Source: Rhizophagus sp. LPA8_4_AMF (taxonomy: Eukaryota > Glomeromycota > Glomeromycetes > Glomerales > Glomeraceae). Taken from it: 64,000 bases of DNA. The number at the start of each line of letters is the position of its first letter. Position 1 is the first letter of the stretch. The notes under the pieces were generated by a model that had not been told where the DNA came from, did no database searches, and saw nothing but the letters and a program-made list of their open reading frames with translations. The stretch lies in assembly GCA_021464525.1 (NCBI GenBank), contig JADRCO010000001.1, positions 62,001 to 126,000 on the forward strand. Direction: 5' to 3'. This document shows, piece by piece, positions 11,356 through 23,088 of the stretch. The translations under genes and the position numbers were made by a program.

Positions 11356-12074
11356 TTAATCCTCATCTATTGAACTTCTCCCTCTATAATTGTAGCAAAA
11401 AGGAAAATTTAAATAATTATTCTTAAAAATACTGAAAATGTAAGGGATGTATATATAAAAAATAAATACCCTCATTTATTTTCAAAGGATGTCCGGTTAT
11501 TTTTTCATGCAATTCTGAAGCCTTTAAAGCACTTTGATGTTTTTGTTCCGGAGCTCGATTATTTCGGTGAGATGCAGCAACAAGCGATGACCTACGATAA
11601 AAAAAATACCATTAAAAAAAAATCCAAATAAGGATAGAAGAGGGAATTGTTTTATTTACAATTGTCTTGAAGCATCTATGTCTCTACCACTCTGCTCAGA
11701 TACTACGCCTCCTGTTACATCTCCTTCATTCTCATCATAAAAGCCTTCGTTTTGTGCGATCTTATAGGTAGAATCACGAAATCTCTTTGGTTCAATTGTT
11801 GCATTTTGATCTAAATCAGCAGGATCTATTTTTTTATTTAAATGGCCAAAAATTTTGGATTAAAAAAAAATGATCATAAAGGACGTATATTAATTTAACA
11901 TTATAAAAACAAACCTTCTTCCACAACACCAACATCATTGTCTTCTGTTTCTTCTGTTTCTTCTTCCATATCTTGCTGAGGATCATATTCATCTCCTCCG
12001 TGTTCTTCATTTTGGACATAAAATTCGTCTTTAACGATTCCCTCTTCTTCTGGGTAAGGATTTTGATCAGTCAT
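11356..12074 (-). CDS. Small acidic hydrophilic protein, unknown function
   Basis: Four exons on the minus strand, 12074-11915, 11825-11660, 11591-11470 and 11381-11356, join in phase to give about 157 residues starting MTDQNPYPEEEG and ending GRSSIDED. The first 55 residues are dominated by Glu and Asp. The middle (EPKRFRDSTYKIAQNEGFYD, then GDVTGGVVSEQSGRDID) and the end (LVAASHRNNRAPEQKHQSAL, then KASELHEKITGHPLK) look conserved and structured but I do not recognise them. There is no signal peptide or membrane helix. The last exon uses the second of two neighbouring AG acceptors; the first would end the protein five codons later as EGEVQ. Confidence 0.65.
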
Positions 12075-12179
12075 TTTTTTTTAGAATAATTTGTTTGAAG
12101 ACAGTAAATTTTTGTTTGAAAAAAAATTGAGGAAATAATTCTTTATATATATATAAAAAAAAAATGAAAATCGGTCAAA

Positions 12180-14300
12180 TATAAATTTGGTTTAGCGTAA
12201 TTTTTTATTTGTATTAAATGATGTCAATATCTCAAGAATAAAACGCCAACTCAAAAAAGAGCTAATCTGATTTTTGTCTTCATTTCACGAGGTATAAAGT
12301 CTTTTCGGGAAGCAATTCGTTGTCTTAATAATTAAATTTTGTTGCCACAAATTCAATATTCAAATAAATAAACATCTGAAAACTAAATTTTAACGAACAA
12401 ATTTATTTTTCGATTAGGCCCCAAATTTCCTGATTTATTTTTATTACATCTAAATGATGTTATATCAAGAAATCGATTAAATGTATCATTATGACATTTA
12501 CTTTAGCGTAATTTATCCAAAAACGAGGTTTAGTGTTTAAAAAACACCAACCGTCCAAAGAAAAAATCACGAAAAAGGCGCTCCCTCGTTGATTATTAAG
12601 AAAAATTAACTTTTGGTTTGTAATGTTATAATGATATTTAAATTGCCCGAATTCAAATAGTAACTCAAGAAATCGGTATACGATAAATCATAATGAGCGT
12701 AATGTTTGTTTATGTGATGTCAATATCTTAATAACTTCTTATCGATCTACATACAGTAAATAAATAATATCGTTAATTGTTGAGAAGAATTAACTAAATT
12801 TGTTAATATTGTTATTAAATATTCATCAAATTAAATATAAATTATTTCTAACGCGAATTGTTTCGCTTAATATTTTAATTTCTAATAATCAAAAATTGAT
12901 CAAATTTATTTTGCGTTTATGTCATTTAAGTGTAATGTTTATATTTCCTGTACAAAAGATCAGTATAGTGAGAGTATAATTCAGAAAAAAACACGCAATT
13001 AATCATAAATTCCGCCGTGCAATCAGTCGAAAGGATTTCGCGGAAATTTTTGTGACTATAAAAAACTTCCGTATCACACAAAAATTCGTAATGCGTACTG
13101 TGTAACATTTCTGCGGTTACACTACTAAACATTATCCTTTATGAAAATGGTAATTAGCATATATATACAGTATGTGTGTAGGCCTTTTCATGCCGTAAGA
13201 CAATTACATTACCTTTTCTTGAACTTATAAATGATTAACAGCATGTGTTGATGAATGATATACTTTAAAAATCACGTTTATAGACTTAATTTACATTATC
13301 TTTTCGCGATTTAAAAATAATTCGTAGATGTTGCAATCTCAGGAAATTACGATTGCCCGAAATTTAGTACAAATGAGATATATTTGTCAGATCATAATAA
13401 ATGATCTATATTAATGAGACTTTAAAATAAAAAGTATATTTAACCACGTAACAGTAAAGCATGTTTTGTCCACTTTTTAACTATTAATAACCGACAATTT
13501 TCATAATTTCAAATATAAAGATTTGCATTTTGGCGTTTGAATATATTGAGGTCAAGTTTTAGCGTAATGTTTATTTCGTTTACGGTAATTTGTTTAAATG
13601 ATGTCAATTATCTGTAAAGTTCTCTCTCTGGAAGTGATTCATATTATTTAAATAAATAAACGCTTTCGTCAGGTTTATTGTTTTTTACATTTAAAATGAT
13701 GGTTACCATAAATCATAATGACACATAAATTTTGTTAATGTGATGCCAATGTCCAAAAATCTTTTTTTTAAAAAAAGGCAATTTACAGTAAAATTATCCC
13801 GTGCCAGAAAATTTTAATTATAGCATGTGAAAGTCTACCGAGCGACGAAGGAGTGATAATAGTTATTCATTACGCTAATTGTTGAGGAGAATTAACCAGA
13901 TTTGTAACAGTGTATAAAATATTCAATTGCCCGAATTCATATTAAAATGATTTTATAATTATCTTACGTCTGAATGATGTTATGTCAAAGAATCATTCAT
14001 TTTTAGCGCAATTTTGTATTTCCTGTCCAAAATTAAGGTATAATGGTGTCGATGTCTGAGTAGACTTCATGAATCCATTATTATATAATACTAAATAATA
14101 CTAGTAACGCACAAAAAACGGAAAAGTTTTGCCGTGCAATCACCTGACACCAATATTGAGCATATATTACATAAAATTCATAATTCAATTATAATTTAAC
14201 TTCCCTACTATAAATTGATTAAACGATTAAATTTGTTGGTGTACTGTGTAACATTCCCTGCGGGTTACACTGTTTTTCTGACATCAAGAACCATTTTCTC
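12180..14300. repeat. Diverged, roughly 1.1-kb repeated units
   Basis: Several words recur at offsets of about 1.1-1.4 kb: TTTAGCGTAAT followed by AAATGATGTCAAT (12193, 13557), GAATTAAC(T/C)A(A/G)ATTTGT (12787, 13890), GCCGTGCAATCA (13014, 14131) and GTACTGTGTAACAT (13097, 14240). In both units the last word starts a short palindrome, GTGTAAC...GTTACAC, with a CTGCGG centre. The copies differ by many indels. No coding frame was found. This looks like an old tandem duplication of a non-coding element. Confidence 0.55.
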
Positions 14301-16789
14301 TTCTACTTTGGAAATTGTTATCCTAATCTTGGAAATTGACAGCGTAGTGTACAATTCTTAATTATATCAAATGATTAGTATATATGCAATTAACCCTATC
14401 ATAGTCGTAGGAATGGAATTTCTATTACTAAAGAAGGAAGTGAGGATTATTTGATGTTCAATTATGATAGTTTACTTAATAATAATATAGTAAGAGAAGT
14501 GGATGAAGAGGAGTGGATGAGATGAAGTTCGATAATGTTTGATGAATTTGACGATATAGATAGCGAAGATAATTATAATGAAGGGAATAATAGTGTTTAT
14601 ATAAGTAAAAAGTGACAATATCACAATAGCGGTAATAACGGTGAATAATGATAGCGTTAATAATAATAGTGATGATGAAACTGAATTTAAATTAATGTTT
14701 AAAATGCTGTGGAATTGTAATAATTTAAATCAATTTTTCAGTCATAAGAACTCCCTAAGATATATCAAATGTTATCACGTAAAATAATATCCCGATTACA
14801 ATAATAATTATTTTCTACATCAAAATTTAATTTGATGCTATTCATCATGCTTTTTATAGTTAGTAGTATATGTAGCTTAAAAAGATAACCGTATCGTATA
14901 AGCGAAAAGATTTCTATCATTTTAACCCACTTCTATGCTGTCTACTGTAGAATATACACTTTCTTGTGAAGATTGAATTCTGGCCCGGGGCACTGATCAA
15001 CAACATCGGCATGTACTCGGGAACGTAACATCTTGGCGCTATAAATACGAATTGGATATGTATGCGTGAGCTGGAAGACTTAACTCACCTTAAAATTTCA
15101 CGCAAAGAAGAGTTCGTTGTCGTAATAAATGAGATTTCGAAAAAAGTACTGGAGTTACGACCTATGTTAAAACTTGCGGATTTCACCAAGGAGTCTAAAG
15201 AGTAAAGGAAACTTATATAAGACTCAGAAAGACTTTAAAGATGTTTTAGCGAAATATAGATAGACGCTGGCAAGTTAGGAGAGTCAGACATATTCATTCA
15301 TTAAAGGTTTAGTGAAAACTTCCAATACTGCATATCAGAGATTAAAGGAATGAGTTGAGTTGGTTATAGATTAGAAATTTCGTCATTTATTATTTGAGTA
15401 ATACACTTAAAATTTGTATTTATTTTGCGTGTTGCCCTACGCTATTATTGATTAATAAAAATAACCTTTCGAAGATCAACCTTTTTTTTTGAAAATAAAC
15501 GTTTTGTGTCATGGAGATTTAAGAGCGTCTCGTCTATCAGAAACAATAAATTTTATCGCCCATGTTCACATCGGGCTTTTTTTTTTTAATCTGTATGTTG
15601 AAAGATAAGATTATTATCAATGATCTTTACTTTATTAATCGCATTTATTAAAGTTTATTTTTTATTATAATAAAAGCTATACATCTTTTAAATATCAATT
15701 TTCAAATTATATAGGGATCCTAATCAATATTTTCTCCTCCAAAATCAGTAGGTCTTAATAGAAATAACATGAATGTAAATGAGGGAAAATAGTCTTACTG
15801 TAAAACTGCACCGGTACCCGCGGGCTTAAGAAAGATAAATATTGTCGTAAGCGTACCAATGTTCAAACCCAAACTTTGCGTTACCAAGAATATAAGTTCT
15901 CAATCTCAATCTAGTCTACTCTATCACCTGATAAGACTTCACACGGAATGAAATCTTAAAATTTTCATGACCACATTTGGACATCTTTGGATCCCAACTA
16001 TCATCGTTTCTCAATCAGAAATATGGTAAGGAAATGTGAAAAGATTTGCCATCTCTGATGCTGGTGTGGCTTTTAATGTGACCTTGCCAAGCCTTTTTTT
16101 ATTATGTCACAGCCCTCTATAATAATAGTAATCAAGGCATTTTACATATAAATACACAATTTATTTCCCTCTGCATGATACAGTTCTTGACAAAACATCC
16201 ATGATTGCTGAATTCATTGAGTGTAATCCAAAAGTCTCCCTTATCATTTGGCTAAGATGATTTGAATAATCATAAACCATATCATGTCTAATTAAAAATT
16301 ATTTAAGAAATCTCATATTATTATAAAGAATAAACAATATAAATAATACCATGCCAACTTGAATAAACATAGAATATTGACTATTGTACACTATCTGTAG
16401 GAAGTTGGTCCTAACTTTTCTATTTAACATTTTACTAAAAATATTGAGTTCTGGATCACTTGGTATTCAGATGCTATCTCATTATGTTTTCTGGATAAGA
16501 GCTTTCCAAATAGACAATAGCTTCTTTCGGCAAAGATTATGGCACAAAGTTTTCATATAAAGGATCAAGGTTGGAGAATTTAAGCTTTGAGATACTGTTT
16601 TAATCACATCATTAGAATGAACTACTATTATTTATAGGGCAGAGCCGATAGAGTTGATGCTTGAGTTCCCAGACACTTCATGCATGAAATTTTCTCTTTA
16701 TTTTTTATTTTGCAAAGTACTTTTTGTTGACTGATAAGAATCCTTCGGGTTCACATGTTCCAGGTCAAATGATGAATTAGATTGCCCTG
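14301..16789. other. Gene desert with decayed coding fragments
   Basis: No intact gene. At 14400-14700 the plus strand has Asp/Asn-rich coding-like sequence in broken frames. At 15065-15210 the plus strand reads like RELEDLTHLKISRKEEFVVV followed by EISKKVLELRPMLKLADFTK, then breaks off. At 16150-16310 the minus strand reads like DYSNHLSQMIRETFGLHSMN. None has an intact frame or recognisable family. Confidence 0.4.
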
Positions 16790-17160
16790 ATGCCCGAAGT
16801 CAGATTTTGTTTTAAAAGCTTTCCTCCCGTTTCCTCTGTCTTATCTCAGTACTAACCTTCCTCGCATCCGAACCAAGAAATAATCCACCTCTCAATCCTC
16901 CAATGATAGAATTGGCATTATTAAGACGGTCTATTATGGAGTCAGGTATTTCTATAGCTTAATTTACTATTTTAGATTTAAGCTTAGAATTTTTCACTAT
17001 AAGATTAGTTGTATTCATTTTGTGTTTTTTTTTTCTAGCTCCTCGATTCGGCTCCTGAGCTCTTTCATAACTGTCTCAACAATCTCAAGTTCGGTAATCT
17101 CGGCTGTAAATCTGGCATTTTCATCTCGGGTTTCATTAACGCTTTTTGATGCAAAATATA
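16790..17160 (-). pseudogene. Remnant of a coiled-coil repeat protein gene
   Basis: The minus strand from 17158 reads SVNETRDENARFTAEITELE and then VMKELRSRIEELEKK, a heptad-rich coiled coil. After a gap comes IPDSIIDRLNNANSIIGGLR with VSTEIRQRKREESF. I recall similar proteins, with ENAEL-type repeats followed by a short EIRRRxRE block, as an expanded family in Rhizophagus. Here there is no start codon and no single frame joins the parts, so I read it as a truncated copy. Confidence 0.5.
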
Positions 17161-17700
17161 TAAGAAATCAAAATAAAAAAAAAATCGCGTCTCTGAATTT
17201 ATATACTGTATATGAATCGAACACCAGTGTCACTTTATTGATACAGAATACAAATAATTACATGATTCAACTCGAAATGAAATTTCTATACTAATACCTA
17301 AGGACCACACCAGCTTTTCGATTGTCTTAACTATCACATTATCTCAATATTAATTCCATGTCATCCTATTAATCGATATTCTGGATAGAATTAAACGGTC
17401 GTAAGTTATACTTATACAAAATATACCATAAGGTTCTCAGAGATCTAAAAATGGTCATTAGTTTGCAAACTGTTTTTTTTTTGTAAAATGCAAGTCCACA
17501 AACGAAAAAATATATTTATTTATACCTTAATCGTGAAATGTCACGTCCGGACTAACATAATTTTTTTTTTTCAAACTACGATACGTCATCGCGTTTAGAC
17601 TCGCAAAAAATAATACATTAGCTTGGATGGTCGAAACAGTAAGAAATTTTACATCGCACTTTATTTTGAAAAAGCCACATTAGTCAAATACGGTCAATCG

Positions 17701-17928
17701 CAGTGTTTGAAATTCAGATTTTAAATCATGTGCGGAATGCGCACATGATTTGAAATATTTATGTGTGCAACATTATGTGCAATGTGCGGAAATATACGAA
17801 AATATAAGAATATGCGCAAATGTGCAAATTTTTATGTGCGCAAAGCGCACATAAAAATTCTTGGTCATGTGCGGAGCTTTTAAAATTTTGTGCGCGCGCA
17901 CACTCCGCACATTGAATTTCAAACACTG
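17701..17928. mobile_element. hAT-type MITE with 8-bp target duplication
   Basis: Perfect 16-bp terminal inverted repeats, CAGTGTTTGAAATTCA and its complement, bound a 228-bp non-coding element. A perfect 8-bp direct repeat, GTCAATCG, lies at 17693-17700 and 17929-17936, the size made by hAT transposases; CAGTG termini also fit. The interior is a chain of smaller palindromes built on the word TGTGCGC (for example around 17728-17752 and 17829-17859) and on GTGCGCGCGCAC, so the single strand could fold strongly. The intact ends and duplication suggest a fairly recent insertion. Confidence 0.88.
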
Positions 17929-18049
17929 GTCAATCGTACGACGTTCAGTACGACCATAACCTTTTTTCTAATAATTACGTATTAATTTAAGAAATTTCAA
18001 CTTCAATGAAGAAAAGAAAATATTCTATTAATAAAATCTACGCAGGGAT

Positions 18050-18400
18050 ACGATACCTCCAACAATTTGACTCTACATCCAATAATCCATAGAATCTTGG
18101 ATCTAAAAGAAACTCGGCCAAATTACGTACCACTTCCATATCAACTGATATTATAATATTTTATTTTGCGACAAGTGCTATTATAGGAATTGTTAAAATA
18201 TCAGCAACTAATGCACAAAATCCTTTATATTCATATACAATTTCACATCCCAATTGATCTTTATCCTCTTCCATAGAAAAATACATTTGTAACAACATTC
18301 CATGAACAATCTTCCTGGACAGAATTTCGAAACACGTGTTAATATAATCAATTATCTATTATATCTTTTGGTGTTAATAGAAATAGTAATATGAAATCTA
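18050..18400 (-). pseudogene. Coding-like remnant of unknown family
   Basis: The minus strand around 18320-18165 reads RKIVHGMLLQMYFSMEEDKD and then GCEIVYEYKGFCALVADILT. A further in-frame part, near 18145-18050, reads DMEVVRNLAEFLLDPRFYGL. A frame break separates the parts and no start or splice context is evident. The family is not recognised. Confidence 0.35.
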
Positions 18401-18679
18401 TTATTTCAAACGTTTTCAGCTAAAGAATCTAAAAATGGTAAATATACCGATAAAATTTTTTATTCTATTCTATTTTATTTTTTATTTTTATCGTATTTTA
18501 CTTTTTTGAAAATAAACCGCATTTTTTAAATATAAATAATATTGAAAAGATTCTTTACAAACTTAGGATATACAGTAATCCTGTTTAATACAGTATAAAA
18601 ATTATTTCTTTTTATTACAATTATTAATTAAATAACATACCAACAATCAATTTTTGAAAAGATAATAGAATCTTTTTTG

Positions 18680-18775
18680 GTCGCAATTCAAAAACAAACA
18701 TGTTTGGATTGTTTAACAGATTTCGCGATCAAAAATCTCGAACGGTCAGAAATGAACAAACCTAATATAGAGTTT
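18680..18775. repeat. Partial copy of the 47.8-kb inverted-repeat element
   Basis: The stretch TTTGGATTGTTTAACAGATT, then GCGATCAAAAATCTCGAACG and TCAGAAATGAACAAACCT, resembles the right end of the element at 47802-48050 in order and spacing. No matching left end was found nearby. Confidence 0.45.
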
Positions 18776-19319
18776 ATAATTTTGTTTGATTGTCAAATTA
18801 ATACTGTAATTGAAATGGGTTTAAACTAACTTTGCTTCGAAAATATATAGATAATCATTGAACTATTATAATTGATTATCTAAAAATATCGATATTTCTA
18901 CATATTCTATTTTAATTGTCATTAGTGTTATAAAAAAATTAAAAACAAAGGCATAAAGATTGTTATTTTTTTATTGTCTCTTTTTTTTTTTTTATTCCGA
19001 TACAAGTTGAAATTATTTATCTCCCTCCTCTCTATCTTAACCTAATAACCTACATATACAATTCGAACCTACAACCAACCCATCAATCAAAGATATTGGA
19101 CATCATAGTATTCCCTTTATTAGTAGAAATGAATAAATTTCTAAGCTGATTTAGATAAAATGATCTACACGTAACAAACTGCAATTCTTTTACCCACATT
19201 AACGATAATTTCCCGGAAATGTATCATTACAACGTAATTAATAAAATGATCTTTTACAAAGAAACGAAACGAAATAATTATCTAATTTTACTTTAGAGCG
19301 ATTTGCAGTAAATTATCCC

Positions 19320-19780
19320 TTGTTCAATAATTAATATACAGTGTCCATACGGCTATACATATTACAATCTAAAATTATTTATTTCTAATCAAATAAACAT
19401 GTCAGAATTATATAAGAAAAAGAACTTTAAGTAACATGTGAAAGTGTACAGAATATTTATCGATCTCTGGGGAGAATTAACCAAATTTGTAACAGTATCT
19501 AATACCCAAATTAAATAATGAAACATGAATCAGCGAAGTTTTTCATTTATTTTTTCACGCCAAAAAAAAATACAATTTTTGGTATAGTAATGTCAATGTC
19601 CCAATAGACGTTGAAATAACACGAAATCTATAATTTTAATATCTGATTAACCAAATGGTTCGTCGTGACAATTATACATTCACATGACTTCAAATCCATA
19701 TACAGTAATTCCACGGAAATTTTATTTGTAAGCTGAGTACATCACGTATGAATTCTTAATGTCACCACGTTCGAATTTGA
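19320..19780. repeat. Third diverged copy of the 12-14 kb repeat family
   Basis: It shares AACATGTGAAAGT, GGGAGAATTAACCAAATTTG, TAACAGT and AATGTCAATGTCC in the same order as 13820-14060. It is separated from that block by about 5 kb that includes the hAT MITE. Confidence 0.5.
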
Positions 19781-20133
19781 AATTTAAAAAAACGTATACA
19801 ATACAGATTTTATATATTATTATGCTGATTTTTCTTAAAAGGTTTTTTCAATTACACTAAAAACAATATCGATATTATGATTAGTCAGGTGTGATTCTTT
19901 ATAATTTTTAGTGAAATTTCCGCCATATAAGATGTTCTCATCCACCAATCAATATTGTCTTTATCTTTTGGAGTACTAACGCTCTCTCATATATTAATCA
20001 TACGAAATAACCATATTTGGAATAGTAAATGATTTTCATGTAAACATTCATCTAGTTTTGAATTTTTAATATTTAAAAATATGTTATTAATTTATGCCCA
20101 TATTGAATTATAAGCAAAGTTATCGAGATACAG

Positions 20134-20142
20134 TATATAAAA
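20134..20142 (+). promoter_or_regulatory. TATA box of the coiled-coil protein gene
   Basis: TATATAAAA lies 40 bp before the ATG at 20182, a normal TATA-to-start distance for a short 5' leader. Confidence 0.6.
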
Positions 20143-20181
20143 AGTCCCAAATTTCTACAATCAATTTGTTCGTCTAAAATC

Positions 20182-21771
20182 ATGACTGAAACTCAAATTG
20201 AAGTTTTTACTAATAAGCAGCGCGAAGTTTTTAATTTACTTGAACTTCCTGATCCACAAAGTCAATTAATAAGGAATGAATGTTTGAGTATTAAAACAGG
20301 TGCAAACTTCGAAAACCTTACATCAGATTTTGCCAAACTTACCGATCTTATTCGTCTTGCAGAAAATGGAGCCTATGAACATTGTGAAATTCAAATTCAG
20401 GTATTGATTTAATTTTATTTTTTGTATCGTTTATCTCGTAAAAAAAAAAAATATTCTCTGTATTTCATTTAATCTTAACATGAAATCTTATTTTCTTGAC
20501 CAAAGATACGTGATATCGGTAGAATTATTACCCAATTTGCCGGGGACACCTCGGTGGCCATTTACGCATTTGAAAAGACTTCAAATGAGATGGCGGAAAC
20601 CTGGAAGATAATTTATGAATACCTCCTTTCTTCATTTGAAGAAGAAGCTCTTATAATGCTTGACAGCGTTAAAGAATTAACCGAAAATATGCTTGGTATT
20701 TCAATAAAGTTGAAACAAGAAGCCAAACTTGCTGCTGATAAAGTTAAGAACATCTCCAATGCAGCAAAAAAACAAAAAAAGGAAGATGAAAGAAAAGAAG
20801 CACTCTTAAGTGAAAAAACAGCTGCTGAAGAAAGGCTTGAAATTTTGGAAACGGAGATAGAGGTGAAAACTAAAAGCGTCGAGGAAGCTGAAAAATATGC
20901 TTATAGATGGGGAATACTTAATAAGTTTGTCCCCTTTCCAATAAAAAAATATCAAAATGCCCAAGAACGTGCTGATAATGAACGTAAAGGTAAAAATATT
21001 CATATTCTGAACTGATTCATTCTGTCTATAACTATCACAGCTCACCATTCAATTGTATGTGATGACAGAAAAACAGCAGTTAATTGAAGAACATCGCCGC
21101 CAAATTGCTGCACGTCGTGAAGCCAATGACAAAATTGCCATTTTTTGTTTAAGCTTATTAAATTGCAAAACTCAATCTGTTCTAGCAGAAGAAGTCATAA
21201 AGTCTTTGAACTACGCATTTTCTGCTCTTAATAGCATTGAAGGAATAATCGAAGCCGCACGTACGAACTGGGAAAGAATGTACAAGTACTTCGAACAACT
21301 TTCAAACCAGAAAATTGGTCTAATAATTAAAAATGGAATAGACAAAAAAAAAGATGTCGAAAGCAGACGAAACTTGTATAAAAGTCTTATGTTCAAGCGT
21401 CAAGCTGTCGAAGTATATGCCAAGTGTATTGCGGTGGTAAGTTTTAAATTTAGAATATTTATCATCTGCTACACGCAATAAAATGATCTTATATTTAGAA
21501 AGAGACATGTCTTGAATACAAGGAACTGATGGAGAAAAATCATATTAATTTGATAAAATATTTGAAAGAAAACCCTAGTCGTGAGCAGAGTATCTCCATA
21601 GTTAAGGATCTTTCTAAGAAGCTATTTAAGAAAACCGAAATCACAAAAGAAAATTTGAGGCGTGAAGAGGATGAACTAAACGAACGAGAAGCAAACCTGA
21701 ATGATGACATTCAAGCAAACATAGCAAACGTGGAATTGAATCTTAAGGAGTTTAATGATTTGATAATTTAG
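20182..21771 (+). CDS. Long-helical coiled-coil protein, unknown function
   Basis: Four exons, 20182-20400, 20506-20989, 21069-21436 and 21499-21771, join in phase to about 447 residues. The third exon's acceptor is fixed by frame: it gives DNERKEKQQLIEEHRRQIAA with no break. The protein is almost wholly helical and charged, with a less polar stretch near residues 200-218 (YRWGILNKFVPFPIKK) between two long coiled-coil arms. A second, more mixed helical bundle follows (NYAFSALNSIEGIIEAARTN). There is no signal peptide. This long-helix plan recalls alpha-helical pore-forming proteins of the ClyA/XaxA type, but that is an impression of architecture, not a motif match. A cytoplasmic coiled-coil scaffold is equally possible. 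It has its own TATA box and no close neighbour. Confidence 0.7.
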
Positions 21772-22499
21772 CATGCAGTCACGTGACTTACAAATCAATT
21801 GTTGATTCTAATTATAATTTTGTTAGTTGTAACGTAACATTGTTGTAACGTTGTATGATTACATTTTTTTTCTACCTAAGCCGTTAACTCTTATTTACGG
21901 TTATAATAAATAATTTTAACAATTGGGTTTTCATCTAAATGGATTGATTACAGTTCTTCTTTAAGCCTCATTTAAAAATGATTTTTTTACGTTACGAAAG
22001 AAAGAAAAAAAACTGGATCTTTCTTTCTTTTTTTTAAAAAAAATAAAAATAAAAATAAAAAAACTAAAGAAACAAGGAAATAAGGAAATAAAGAAAAATT
22101 ATTGATACAACTTCACATTCTGTAGAGATCAAGTTTAATGAACGATTCGAACAATCTGTAATACTCGTTCTTGATTACATTATTTCATTGAGTATTCAGG
22201 ATAATCCTATAGGGTCATTACACAATAATTGTTTTCAATTATTGTAATGTATGCGCTATTATTATTAACATAACCCTAAATTTGATGTAAGGTAAATCTA
22301 TATGCATCTATATTTTTTCATCGAATTTTAGAAAAAAATTTTTTTTTTTTGTTATTTGGTGGACAAATCAGATAGGGTTTAAGCCCTCCGAATTAAAAAT
22401 TAATTATTTACTGTTTGTCTGGAGCGACAATTATGAATGAATAATATTTTGAAATTTTCGGAAAAATCTAATAAATAAATATTAATAAAGTTATTTAGA
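21772..22499. other. 3' flank and low-complexity AT tract
   Basis: No gene. A purine-rich tract of GAAA, AAATAA and AAGGAAAT-type words at 21995-22100 is the only notable structure. Confidence 0.4.
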
Positions 22500-22810
22500 T
22501 TCATAACTTTGTGTTTCCCTTAAAGTATTTTTGTAAGAACCAAAACCAATGTTAACTTGACCAATTATTATCATTATTATCGACATGGCCTATAAGATCA
22601 TGGTGATTTTGTTTGTCCAATGTTTTCATTAATAGCTAATCTTTTGTACAATCTTGAATATCAAATAGTTTATTTGCGTACAAATCTGCAATATCCAGTT
22701 GCAAAATTCAAATTGACTAGTTGGGATTAAAAGAAAGTTAATTAATGATCTGCATTAGCCAATTAGCCGTGCGATTGATGATATTATTTTTACATTGCAA
22801 TATGAACCCT
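22500..22810. repeat. Dispersed non-coding repeat shared with 61.6-62.2 kb
   Basis: Words in common, in the same order, include ATAAGATCATG(G/T)TG, GTCCAATG/GTCCGATA, TTTATTTGCGTACAA, ATCTGCAA and TGATCTGCATTA. There are no clear ends or target duplications. It lies about 300 bp upstream of the methyltransferase start, so it could also contribute to that promoter. Confidence 0.45.
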
Positions 22811-23088
22811 TTTTTGATATTTTACATATTGACACTGAAATTGTTATTTATGTACATTAAATTTGGTGATACATGACAAAAAACAAATCTCAGATGTAGT
22901 TAACTGTTTGTTTGTTAATTGTTTACACCTCTCAAATGAATGCAAACGTTTTATCATCGTTTTTCAATGTTCTCCCAGCATCTACGGGAAACGACCTTTT
23001 TTTCTTATATTTCACGCATTTTTTTCGAATTTCATTTTCATTTCTTTCTTAATTGGTTCTTTAAAAAAAAAATAAAATAAAATTAATT

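Noticed and set aside
17022-17294. Plus-strand serine-rich 90-codon frame
   Set aside because: It lies opposite the minus-strand coiled-coil remnant, which explains its composition.
21011-21068. Alternative acceptor at CACAG 21045 or start codon at 21062 for exon 3 of the coiled-coil gene
   Set aside because: The CACAG acceptor shifts the frame and stops within 16 codons. Only the acceptor ending at 21068 continues the helix in frame.
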